DNA from: an uncultured Clostridium sp. | GTDB lineage: Bacteria > Bacillota > Clostridia > Lachnospirales > Lachnospiraceae | Assembly: GCA_958349075.1 (NCBI GenBank) | Contig: CATWBR010000168.1 | Span: forward strand, 1 to 8,840 | DNA: 8,840 nt | Direction: 5' to 3' | Shown here: positions 1 to 7,117 of the stretch, piece after piece | Position numbering within the stretch: the stretch's first letter is position 1 | Layout: each line of letters starts with the position of its first letter | Position numbers and translations under genes: made by a program | Notes under the pieces: generated by a model | What the model was told of the DNA's origin: nothing | Seen by the model: only the letters and a program-made list of their open reading frames with translations | Database searches by the model: none

Positions 1-96
1 ATTCTCGTTTTCTAACTTTGAATTTCTTTTTTTCCCGGAATTTTTATTTTTATGAATATGAATTATATTTTTAGTTTTATTCATTGTTTTTATCAT
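1..96 (-). CDS. N-terminus of a Lys/Asn-rich protein, cut by the window edge
   Basis: An open reading frame starts at ATG 96 and runs without a stop to base 1, giving 32 residues that continue outside the window. AGGGGG (107-102) lies 5 nt upstream, a good ribosome site, and the gap from the previous stop is 37 nt, so it is likely the next gene of the operon. The residues (MIKTMNKTKN..., with ten Lys and eight Asn) do not look like a signal peptide. The reading is far more AT-rich than the genes before it. I do not recognise it. A chance open frame in AT-rich DNA is less likely given the ribosome site, but possible. Confidence 0.5.
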   Translation of the reverse strand, partial: MIKTMNKTKNIIHIHKNKNSGKKRNSKLENEN

Positions 97-133
97 GACG
101 TCCCCCTAAGTTTTAAATCCCATTAAGCACCGG

Positions 134-568
134 CTATCCCACCGCTATCCCGCAAAACATCAGCCAAAACCAGGCTGGAATAACAAACGGGATAAACGGA
201 AGGCGCATTTTTCCGGCATTAATTCCATGAGTGAATCCCCAGGCCGCCATCCCCAGACTGCATGTTCCACAGAAAAAGATGCTGCAGATAAAGAGTGTAA
301 CCGTCTGCGTTAAGCCAAGATAACAGGCGGACACTATAAAAAAACAGCCGTCCCCGGCTCCGGCCGCCCCTCCTGTGCAGCCGGTCAGGATAAGCAGTAA
401 AATACCTGGCAAAAATGCCGCGACTCCTGTCCATCCGTTTTCCGCGCCGCTAAACAGACTCAAGAATCCTGCACATCCAAAAACGCCGAAAATCCACACT
501 GGTATTTTTTTTGTCTTTAAATCATACCAGGCAGATGACAATAAAAATATGCTGTATACCAGCTCCAT
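134..568 (-). CDS. Prepilin peptidase 2 (short A24 family)
   Basis: A second A24-type aspartic peptidase of 144 residues, almost wholly hydrophobic. Asp16 in WYDLKTKKIP and Asp73 in GAGD match the two catalytic sites. After GAGD the sequence is Gly-Cys, whereas peptidase 1 and most family members have x-Lys, so the usual lysine is missing. It resembles the short TadV-type enzymes. ATG 568 is chosen because GGGGGGAG (583-576) lies 7 nt upstream and the preceding gene stops at 583. A longer reading back to 754 would lie inside the TadE-like gene and is rejected. It may process the TadE-like or DUF5702-type proteins while peptidase 1 processes the pilin, or the two may overlap in function; the sequence cannot decide. 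Both catalytic aspartates are kept, so I expect it to be active. Confidence 0.85.
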   Translation of the reverse strand: MELVYSIFLLSSAWYDLKTKKIPVWIFGVFGCAGFLSLFSGAENGWTGVAAFLPGILLLILTGCTGGAAGAGDGCFFIVSACYLGLTQTVTLFICSIFFCGTCSLGMAAWGFTHGINAGKMRLPFIPFVIPAWFWLMFCGIAVG

Positions 569-582
569 GCACTCGCTCCCCC

Positions 583-1413
583 CTATCTTTTTCCACAGTA
601 AGAACATGCCCCCAGATATTCCACCTCGGACAGAGGCACTTTCTGCACATAAAATGCAATTGAAGAACAGTCCTTTCTGCTGTGATAATACTTTCCATTC
701 GGCATTACATAAACAGTTGCCCCCGCCCCGGCTCCTTTCCCGCATACACTGCATGGCTGATAATGTGTTCCACTGCTGCTGACATGTTCTTCAACACTGT
801 CCCACGGCAATGATGTGATATCGTTTGATATGTAATGGCAGTCCGGGGACAGATGATATCTTGTTCTGGTCCTTCCTACATAAACCATAATCTCATTTTG
901 ATCTCCAGCCTCATTCCGCTTGGAATTCCGTCCGCCCTCGCTCCCCGTCCATCCTCTCTTAAAGCTCCCGGAGGCCGCAGGAACACTGTCCAGAATAAAG
1001 ACGCTGAACGGCAGCCTGAGCCGGTATTTTGCCTGCAGGCTGATTTCCTCCCCATCTTCTGAAATTTTCGTGTCGGAAAGATCCAGATTACTCACTCTTC
1101 CATTCCCGGCTGCTTTTTCGATTTTAACGGCAAGCAGCGCCTTTGCCGCCCCCTCTGCAAAAAAAGCTGAAATATCCTCCCCATTTTCTGTGTCCCGGAT
1201 TTCCTCGCCTACGGAGAGCCGGTAGCGGATATACGCATACTGGCTCATTTCTCTGGCTGTTGTCTCAAGCACCATCTGTATCTTTCTCTGCGTATCCAGC
1301 AGTTCCATCGGCACCGCAAGGAGTATAACGGTAAATATAAATATAGTAAAGCCCAATGCCGCTTCAACGGTCAAACTGGCCTCAAAGCAGTTTTCGTGTA
1401 CTTTTCCAGTCAC
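583..1413 (-). CDS. TadE-like pseudopilin with two Cys/His modules
   Basis: A 276-residue protein joining two parts. The N-terminus is TadE-like: A|SLTVEAALGFTIFIFTVILL (12-32), with Glu17 at +5 after the predicted cleavage site, although the -1 residue is Ala rather than Gly. A helical stretch and a beta-rich middle follow. From about 176 come two similar modules. Each has a VYV strand, then YH-x4-C, a spacer with a short Leu/Val motif, and a C-x2-C: H187/C192/C221/C224 and H244/C249/C270/C273. The spacing suggests metal binding or disulphides; small 'YH...C...C..C' domains occur in other Firmicutes secreted proteins. The start is GTG 1413, just after an in-frame TGA (1440-1438). GGAGGGG (1431-1425) lies 11 nt away, which is rather far. 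The next gene starts 14 nt after the stop. It is probably a minor pilus subunit on the outer face of the membrane. Confidence 0.85.
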   Translation of the reverse strand: MTGKVHENCFEASLTVEAALGFTIFIFTVILLAVPMELLDTQRKIQMVLETTAREMSQYAYIRYRLSVGEEIRDTENGEDISAFFAEGAAKALLAVKIEKAAGNGRVSNLDLSDTKISEDGEEISLQAKYRLRLPFSVFILDSVPAASGSFKRGWTGSEGGRNSKRNEAGDQNEIMVYVGRTRTRYHLSPDCHYISNDITSLPWDSVEEHVSSSGTHYQPCSVCGKGAGAGATVYVMPNGKYYHSRKDCSSIAFYVQKVPLSEVEYLGACSYCGKR

Positions 1414-1442
1414 ACTCTCTTCTTCCCCTCCCGCTTTTCAGA

Positions 1443-1589
1443 GGCGGAGTACAACACCCTTTTCAGAATCAGATTATAAGAAATCTTATATGGTTTTCTA
1501 TATCAAAAGAAGTTTGGAGACTTATTTGGATGTACTTGGAGAGGCACATTTTAAAGGTCCGATTTCTGAAAAGGGCATTGTACTCCGCC
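1443..1589 (-). repeat. Intercistronic element with 28-bp imperfect inverted repeat
   Basis: The arms 1443-1470 and 1561-1589 are inverted copies, both beginning GGCGGAGTACAA and sharing CCCTTTTCAGAA. They differ at two bases and one extra A. In minus-strand RNA the two differences become U-G and G-U pairs, giving a 28-bp stem with a single bulge around a 90-nt AT-rich loop. The loop holds a further small dyad (TATAAGA/TCTTATA, 1475-1490). There is no U-tract and no obvious target duplication. The stem ends 11 nt before the ribosome site of the TadE-like gene. It could be an RNase III site, a stability element or a small transposon relic. Confidence 0.75.
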
Positions 1590-1627
1590 CCGTAATGATG
1601 CAGTTAACTTTCTGTTCCTATCCTGTT

Positions 1628-3520
1628 CTAATATGCTTTTACAGTCCTTTTCCTCACCGGTATCAGGACTCCCCGGCCGTTTACTTCCGCCTCCAGACGG
1701 CAGGCACACTTGCTCACCAGAAAACCGGGCTGGATGATTCTGATATTTTTTTGTATCATATCCATCATCCTGTACTCCTTTCGTGTCCTCTCGGTCAACA
1801 GCAGCAACAGCTTAAGATAAGACTGATAATCGAGTCCTCTCCCCTCTTTTCCGGAAGCTTCCGTCTTGCCGAAAACAGCGGTTCCTTCCCCGGCTAATCC
1901 GGAGAGAGAAATCTTCCATTCATCTCCCTGTTTTACAAAAGACACTTTCCCTCCCCTCAAAAGAGTTCTTACATCCTCAATGGATTCAGCAAATGCCCAG
2001 ACAGTGAGAATAAAAAAGGTAGTGACCGCCACAAGCGGCGCCAGCCCCGATGCTCCCGTTATGGCGAGCGCCAGTTGCTCCGCCTCGGCTCTTTTCCCGG
2101 AATCCCCCAGCAGATATATGAGATTCATTGCCTCCCTCACCGCTATGATTCTGTTCACCGCGGCCTTCAGATTTCCACGATCTGTATCATTACCTGAGAG
2201 AAGATATTCCTGCTCATATTTCATCGGCCGCTCCTGCTCCGATAAAAAACTGGTGAAAAAGCAGGAGGCATATTCATGAATCAGCGCCAGATCCAGCAGA
2301 TTGTCTGCCGCTGTCCCTGCCCCGCCGCCACTGCTGTTCCGCAGGTATGTAGCCGACGGAAACTGTGATGTATCCACTCTGTCACCGGACACCTCTTTTC
2401 CTTCCGGCACAACAATTGACAGTAAATCAGTGCCTGACAGACGGCTGAGGGATTCCAGGACGTTCAGCTTCTTCCTGTCTTTTACTCCGGTTTTCTCAAA
2501 CCGGGTATCAGTCCTGAATTTGGCGGTAACCGTGAGCACTTTTCTCCATAGCCGTTCTTCGTCCAGCTCATCATCATCGTCATCCGGTTCCCAGGAATCT
2601 ATGTACTCCTGAACCTCCTCCGCCTTTTCTATTGCGGCTTTGACAATTTCTTTATTCTCCCCGGCCGTTGCCTCCGTCTGTTCCACTTCCTTTCGTCTGA
2701 CCCCCTCACTGTCGGTATAAGATCGGTAACTGTCCATCTCTTCAGTCACCAGTTCCCACGTCTGAGCCTGCAGGTCATTACGGCGTTCCTCCGCCCTCTG
2801 TTCCGTGTCCTTGACCACTTTTTTCAGTTTCTCAGCCTTCTCCTCATATTTGCGGACAAGGGCCGGTATCTTATCGAGCTCCCGCTCCAGCTTTCCGGCC
2901 GTACGTATGAATCCGGAACCGTTTCCGTCTTTAAGCTGTTCGTTTCCTTTGTCCAGGTACTCCCTCTGCCGTTTCAGATTTTCTCCGATTTCCTCCACAA
3001 TCCGTTCCAGCTCCAAAAGATGCCGGCCATTTTCCTGATATTCCTCTGCGATAGCTCCCAAACTTCCGGCCTCTTTTATTCCCTCCGCCATTTTCTTCAG
3101 TACATCCGGTTCCTTTTCCACGTTCCAGACCCCAAATCTCATGTAATCCAGAATCTCCTTCTCAAACCACCGGCCTTCCTCGTCTGCAATACCCGTGGCC
3201 CTTGATACGGTCAGTACCCTGTCCCCGACCGGGTAAAAGGGCGCAGTATTAAAATACCCCTCCAGATACGGTTCCATCTCCGCAGCCAGCCCCTCCTCAT
3301 CCTCAAATTCCAGCATAAAGAGCCTGTACTGCTCCCATACATCCCTATGATATTTGCTCATCAGGGAATCCAGGGAAGAGTCAAGAGCCATCTGCACATA
3401 CCATCCGGTTCCCGCTGTCCTGGCCGACTCAAAAAGTCCTCCCATAAGAGCACAGATGCAGGTCAAGGTCAGGCTTAAAAATATGGTAATACTTCCATCC
3501 GCCGTTTTGGAGCCCGGCAT
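1628..3520 (-). CDS. DUF5702-type Tad-associated protein with pseudopilin-like N-terminus
   Basis: A 630-residue protein of the kind usually found after the pilin gene in clostridial Tad loci; I assign it to the DUF5702 group from its N-terminus and context. Residues 9-30 (G|SITIFLSLTLTC...) resemble a type III signal like that of TadE/TadG, though +5 is Phe rather than Glu. The tryptophan/tyrosine-rich start is followed by a long Glu/Lys/Arg-rich region (about 158-310) likely to be coiled coil, an acidic run DDDDDELDEE near 312-321, a Gly/Ser patch, a second membrane segment (about 490-512) and a basic tail. Most of it should lie outside the cell. AAGGAGG (3537-3531) lies 10 nt before ATG 3520; a GTG at 3523, which overlaps the pilin stop as TAGTG, is equally close to it. 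It is probably a minor or tip component; the function is not known. Confidence 0.82.
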   Translation of the reverse strand: MPGSKTADGSITIFLSLTLTCICALMGGLFESARTAGTGWYVQMALDSSLDSLMSKYHRDVWEQYRLFMLEFEDEEGLAAEMEPYLEGYFNTAPFYPVGDRVLTVSRATGIADEEGRWFEKEILDYMRFGVWNVEKEPDVLKKMAEGIKEAGSLGAIAEEYQENGRHLLELERIVEEIGENLKRQREYLDKGNEQLKDGNGSGFIRTAGKLERELDKIPALVRKYEEKAEKLKKVVKDTEQRAEERRNDLQAQTWELVTEEMDSYRSYTDSEGVRRKEVEQTEATAGENKEIVKAAIEKAEEVQEYIDSWEPDDDDDELDEERLWRKVLTVTAKFRTDTRFEKTGVKDRKKLNVLESLSRLSGTDLLSIVVPEGKEVSGDRVDTSQFPSATYLRNSSGGGAGTAADNLLDLALIHEYASCFFTSFLSEQERPMKYEQEYLLSGNDTDRGNLKAAVNRIIAVREAMNLIYLLGDSGKRAEAEQLALAITGASGLAPLVAVTTFFILTVWAFAESIEDVRTLLRGGKVSFVKQGDEWKISLSGLAGEGTAVFGKTEASGKEGRGLDYQSYLKLLLLLTERTRKEYRMMDMIQKNIRIIQPGFLVSKCACRLEAEVNGRGVLIPVRKRTVKAY

Positions 3521-3522
3521 CA

Positions 3523-3702
3523 CTAGTAGACCTCCTTGGACTTGCTATTAATCTGTTTGAATATATTGTTGAGCAGTGTATTAATCTGGGTCTTAAAAAT
3601 CAAAACGAGGCCTATAACAATGACGAGCAGTAAGACTATTTCTATCACCGTCACCCCATTCTCATCGTACCAGAACGCCATTACTTCGTTTCTTAATCTC
3701 AT
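3523..3702 (-). CDS. flp: Flp-type pilin (Flp1-like), 59 residues
   Basis: This is the probable major pilin. It is short and easily missed by gene callers. The 59 residues have a 16-residue charged leader ending DENG, then VTVIEIVLLLVIVIGLVLIF, then a polar tail rich in Asn, Lys and Gln. Cleavage by a prepilin peptidase is expected between Gly16 and Val17, leaving Glu21 at +5 as in type IV pilins. One hydrophobic helix (17-36) would hold it in the membrane and pack the fibre core. The start is ATG 3702 with AGAGGAG 7 nt upstream; an overlapping ATG at 3706 is out of frame and closes after 14 codons. It lies 22 nt after tadC, and its stop is followed at once by the next gene. It lacks the Glu-Tyr pair of proteobacterial Flp, as is usual for the Flp1-like group. 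Pilins are often expressed more than their neighbours, but no separate promoter is evident. Confidence 0.9.
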   Translation of the reverse strand: MRLRNEVMAFWYDENGVTVIEIVLLLVIVIGLVLIFKTQINTLLNNIFKQINSKSKEVY

Positions 3703-3724
3703 ACATTTTCTCCTCTCCGGTGTA

Positions 3725-4939
3725 TCAGATTCCGAAAGCCAGAAAGGCAGGAACCGATATCATCACCATAACAATCATCAGTATCATAAACAAAGGCAGA
3801 AGAAGCTTTGTGGATGCCTCCTCCCCAAGCCTCCTGGCAAGATTTTTTCTTTGCTCGAAGGCATTTTCCATTTCCGTTTCCAGTATTGGCGACAGGCTTC
3901 TGGAACCGTTTTTCACGTTCTGTTCCAGAATGCCGGCCAGTTTTCTGTAGGACAGCACTTTGCAGCGGCTGCCAAACTCCGAGTAGGCCCGTATTTCCGG
4001 CACCCCTCTCTGCATCTGGTGATAGGCTGCCGTCATCTCCTCATAGGCCGCCCTCTTTCCATCTTCCCCGGCAGTCTGCATATAATCCGCTACTATCTTT
4101 TCCCAGGCCTTTCTTACCGGAAGACCGGCTCCCAGAAATACAACCAGCCTGGACAGTATCTCGGAATAGTCCATCATCATCTGCCGCTCCCTGTTTTTCT
4201 TTTCCTCTTTCTCCTTCTGCCTGTCCTTAAAGGGCAATAACACCGCCGTCAGCGCGCCGAGCAGAGGAAATGCCAGGTAATCCCTCCCCTTTTTCACGGT
4301 ATAGGATATATCCTCCCCCTCAAACTGTGCGGGCAGAAGAAATACTTCCGAGTACTTCTGCTTTTCTTCCTCCTCGGCAAGGAATCGCTTAAAAGCCGTA
4401 ACCTTTTTCTCTTCCTCTGAGCCTCCCGGCGGAAAAACCATCAGCCGGAATACATATTCTTCCGAATACTCCCCTGCCTTCAGCCTGGCCGTCAAATGCG
4501 TCTCCGTGCCGTTCTCAGGACAATCCCTGTTGAAAACTTCTCCGGACGGGCTGATTAATTCCGTGTCCTCCGGCTGCCACTGTACGGAAACCCCATAATC
4601 ATCCATCCGGGAGGTCAGCTTCAGACTGGTCCGCACCCGTTCCAATGATTCATTGTCCCCTGACATTTCTGCGGGTAATTCCTCTACGGCTGATTGGATA
4701 ACCTGCGCAGCCTCCTCTGCGGTATACTGACGCTCTCCAATTCTTACGTCTACAGGCATCTTTTCTGTAAGCAGCCCTTCTACGATAACAACCTGTTCCT
4801 TTTCCCCCTGTCCATAGGAATTTCTCCCAATTCCACGGCCGCCGGTTAATTCCGGCCCCTGCCTGTCCACAAAAAAGCAGGCCAGAGCAAGAATTATCCC
4901 CAAAAGGACACAGATAACCTGCCGTTTCTCCACTTTCAT
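3725..4939 (-). CDS. tadC: TadC-like platform protein with an extracytoplasmic Ig-like domain
   Basis: A 404-residue T2SSF-family protein, larger than a classic TadC of about 300. Order of parts: a membrane segment (8-24), an outside region of about 195 residues, a second membrane segment (221-237), a charged Glu/Lys-rich stretch, the T2SSF domain (about 260-375, with FLGAGLPVRKAWEKI) and a C-terminal membrane segment (about 378-402). In the outside region, residues 94-170 run from GDNESLERV through VSVQW and SPSGEV to LTARL and YVFRLMVFP. This order is like the 'atrophied' bacterial Ig domains (aBig) of Firmicutes surface proteins; that match is from memory. ATG 4939 is the first start after an in-frame TGA, but its ribosome site is weak. 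The 89 nt to tadB are purine-rich with no terminator. Coupling to TadB and CpaF is expected from the family. Confidence 0.9.
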   Translation of the reverse strand: MKVEKRQVICVLLGIILALACFFVDRQGPELTGGRGIGRNSYGQGEKEQVVIVEGLLTEKMPVDVRIGERQYTAEEAAQVIQSAVEELPAEMSGDNESLERVRTSLKLTSRMDDYGVSVQWQPEDTELISPSGEVFNRDCPENGTETHLTARLKAGEYSEEYVFRLMVFPPGGSEEEKKVTAFKRFLAEEEEKQKYSEVFLLPAQFEGEDISYTVKKGRDYLAFPLLGALTAVLLPFKDRQKEKEEKKNRERQMMMDYSEILSRLVVFLGAGLPVRKAWEKIVADYMQTAGEDGKRAAYEEMTAAYHQMQRGVPEIRAYSEFGSRCKVLSYRKLAGILEQNVKNGSRSLSPILETEMENAFEQRKNLARRLGEEASTKLLLPLFMILMIVMVMISVPAFLAFGI

Positions 4940-5028
4940 CAGTCCATCTCATCTCCATCTCTATTAATTCCATTCCCTTCCACTTTTATCTTTCTGCCCC
5001 TTCATACTTTTTCCTTACCGCTTTGTTT

Positions 5029-5970
5029 CTAAATCTCAATTTGCAGGATTTTCAACGCCAGAAAACAGGCGGACACATACACAACAAGACACCCTGTCAT
5101 CACCACTCTCCCTGCCGCTGTCGCATACATCTGTGAGAAGAAACCGGGCGATGAAAACTCGATATAAAAAACAATGAAATAGGGAACCAGGTTCATAATC
5201 TTCTGTTCAAACTGCTTTTCGGCCGTCATCGTCAGAATCTCCTCCCTGACCTGCAGGCGATCGCTGATTACATGAACCGTATGGTCGACAACGGAAACAA
5301 GTTCTCCCCTGCTCCTCTTGGAAACGGCAAATATTTCGGCAAAGTTCTTTATCTCCTCCAACCCGCTTCTTGCCGCAAATTCGGCCAGCAGTGCTTCTAC
5401 CGTCCTGTTCATTTTCAACTGGTATGAGATATAGGCAAATTCTGCCGTAATCATCCCTTCCGCCCCATAAAGCTCCTCCAGTTCCTTCAGACTCGCTGCA
5501 AAAGCATTTTCCACGGAGTAGCCCGCCCCCAGGGAGGATGACAGAATCAGTACGGCCTCTTTAAACTGCTGCCTGAGCACCTCCTTTCTCCGCACTGCCA
5601 GCTCTTTTCTTTTTATTAGCGGGTAGAGAATTCCCAGAGGAAGAAAGAGCAGAAAAGCCACAATACTTCTGTAGAATACATACGCCGTTGCGGCGCAGGC
5701 CACGGTTCCTCCGGCTGCATACATAAGCCATTCCCGGCCTGAAAGACTGTATTTGTCATATACCCGCTGTCCGCCGGCTTTAATCCGGCCTTCCGGCTGC
5801 CCTGATTTGCACCTCTCGATATATTCAGCTATCCAGGCCGCCGGCCCGCAGTTTTTCTCTCCGCCGCAGTTCGCCCACCTTTTCCAGGGCGCCTTCCACC
5901 CGCTTCCTGTCCTTACCTTCTCTCTCCCGGAAGGTAAAGATTGGTTCCAGTATGACTTGTCCCTCCTCAC
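5029..5970 (-). CDS. tadB: TadB-like inner-membrane platform protein
   Basis: A T2SSF-family protein, one of two platform proteins that couple CpaF to pilin assembly. It has two N-terminal membrane segments (about 83-100 and 102-119), a cytoplasmic T2SSF domain containing SSSLGAGYSVENAF (144-157), and two C-terminal membrane segments (about 262-275 and 289-306) flanking the family-like SSPGFF. The start is unusual. In frame there is only GTG 5970, with GGAGGTGA 6 nt upstream, and then ATG 5724, which lies inside the region I recognise as conserved (YDKYSLSGREW, 71-81). GTG 5970 gives 313 residues but overlaps cpaF by 146 nt, and its first 65-70 residues are Arg/Lys/Trp/Gly-rich and look unlike a domain. 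The same bases encode the conserved SEVTG of CpaF, so the ribosome site could be accidental. A non-standard start such as ATT 5784, or a sequence error, is possible. Confidence 0.85.
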   Translation of the reverse strand: MRRDKSYWNQSLPSGREKVRTGSGWKAPWKRWANCGGEKNCGPAAWIAEYIERCKSGQPEGRIKAGGQRVYDKYSLSGREWLMYAAGGTVACAATAYVFYRSIVAFLLFLPLGILYPLIKRKELAVRRKEVLRQQFKEAVLILSSSLGAGYSVENAFAASLKELEELYGAEGMITAEFAYISYQLKMNRTVEALLAEFAARSGLEEIKNFAEIFAVSKRSRGELVSVVDHTVHVISDRLQVREEILTMTAEKQFEQKIMNLVPYFIVFYIEFSSPGFFSQMYATAAGRVVMTGCLVVYVSACFLALKILQIEI

Positions 5971-7117
5971 ATCCCGTCACCTCCGATATCTCCAGAACTT
6001 TTCTGCTCTTATCGCGTAATCTTCCCACATGTACCATCAGCTCCACCGCCGAGGCGATCTGATTTCTCACCGCGGCCAGGGGCAGGTCTGCGGCCATCAG
6101 GACCATCGTCTCCAGACGCGTTATCATATCCTTCGGACTGTTTCCGTGGCCGGTAGAGACAGAACCGTCATGGCCCGTATTCATGGCCTGGAGCATCTCA
6201 AGTGCCTCCGCCCCCCTGACTTCCCCCACCAGTATCCTATCCGGCCTCATACGCAGGCTGGCCTTTATTAAATCCCTGACCGAGATTTCCCTGCTGCCGT
6301 CCCGGTTCTCAACCCTCGTCTCCAGACGGACCAGATTGGGAATATGGCGTATCTGCAGCTCCGCGGAGTCTTCAATCGTAATTATCCTCTCATCCTCCGG
6401 GATGAACTCCGACAGAGCGTTTAAAAATGTGGTTTTTCCGGAGCCCGTCCCACCGCTCACAAAAATATTGTATCCGGCCCTGACCGCTGTCTTTAAAAAC
6501 TGCGCGGCCTCCCTGGTGATGCTTCCAATGCCGATCAGCCTGTCCATCGTAATTGGTTCCGGAAACTTCCTGATGGTCAGTACCGGACCGTCGATTGCCA
6601 CCGGCGCAAGTACCACATGTACCCTGGAACCGTCTTCCAGCCTTGCGTCGGCGATTGGTGAGGAGAGGTTTACCGTCCTGTTCACCCGGCTGACAATCTG
6701 CTGTATCAGGTCTTCAAGCTGATCCGTCGAGTCAAAGGTCCGTCCGGAGCGGCTTACCCTGCCGTTCTTTTCCACAAATACGTGATCCTTTCCGTTTACC
6801 ATGATTTCCGTTATCTCCGGATCATCCACCAGCTCCTGTAAAATGTCCAGACGTCTGAACGAATCAAACAGCTCTTTTTTCAGGCGGAGCCTTGCTTTCA
6901 GGGTCAGATATGTCTCCTCCGCCTCCTTAAGTACAGCGCTGTCGATCATCTCGCGCAGCTCCTCATCCTCTACCTGCATTCTCCCTTCCAGTTCGGCCAT
7001 CATCTTTGCCCTGAGCCTGTTTTTCCGCTCTTTTTCCTCTGTCGTAACCGTCGTGTCTATGGCTGTTTCCTGCCTCCTCTCAAAAGCTGTCTCACATAGT
7101 CTCCCAACTCTCCCCAT
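5825..7117 (-). CDS. cpaF: CpaF/TadA secretion ATPase
   Basis: The hexameric GspE/VirB11-type ATPase that drives assembly of the Tad pilus at the cytoplasmic face. All signature motifs are present in 430 residues: Walker A GGTGSGKTT (222-230), Asp box EDSAEL (249-254), Walker B DRILVGEVRG (293-302) with catalytic Glu299, and a His box NTGHDGS to STGHGNS (313-327). The N-terminal 80 residues are charged and helical, as in other CpaF proteins, and the tail ends in the usual basic LRR/KLRAGG stretch. ATG 7117 is chosen because TGGAG lies 8 nt upstream; the overlap with the preceding gene is 61 nt, suggesting coupled translation. Met39/Met40 are possible later starts but lack a good ribosome site. 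This is the surest call in the window. It should partner with TadB and TadC, encoded directly downstream. Confidence 0.97.
   Translation of the reverse strand: MGRVGRLCETAFERRQETAIDTTVTTEEKERKNRLRAKMMAELEGRMQVEDEELREMIDSAVLKEAEETYLTLKARLRLKKELFDSFRRLDILQELVDDPEITEIMVNGKDHVFVEKNGRVSRSGRTFDSTDQLEDLIQQIVSRVNRTVNLSSPIADARLEDGSRVHVVLAPVAIDGPVLTIRKFPEPITMDRLIGIGSITREAAQFLKTAVRAGYNIFVSGGTGSGKTTFLNALSEFIPEDERIITIEDSAELQIRHIPNLVRLETRVENRDGSREISVRDLIKASLRMRPDRILVGEVRGAEALEMLQAMNTGHDGSVSTGHGNSPKDMITRLETMVLMAADLPLAAVRNQIASAVELMVHVGRLRDKSRKVLEISEVTGCEEGQVILEPIFTFREREGKDRKRVEGALEKVGELRRREKLRAGGLDS

Noticed and set aside
375..782. A 135-codon plus-strand frame opposite peptidase 2 and the TadE-like gene.
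   Set aside because: No ribosome site or recognisable domain, and the opposite strand carries two genes with family motifs.
1443..1589. The inverted repeat read as a rho-independent terminator.
   Set aside because: The loop is 90 nt and no T-run follows the stem on either strand; the next gene begins 30 nt later with its own ribosome site.
3536..4240. A 234-codon plus-strand open frame opposite tadC and the pilin gene.
   Set aside because: It is antisense to well-supported genes, has His/Pro/Leu-rich content typical of a shadow frame, and crosses the promoter-free middle of the operon.
4650..4973. A 107-codon minus-strand frame starting just upstream of tadC in another frame.
   Set aside because: It overlaps tadC almost entirely; its residues show no domain, while the tadC frame has clear membrane and T2SSF features.
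4964..5005. A 13-codon minus-strand frame in the tadB-tadC gap, with AAGGAA a few bases before its ATG.
   Set aside because: Too short to judge, and the whole gap is purine-rich, so a ribosome-site-like sequence is expected by chance.
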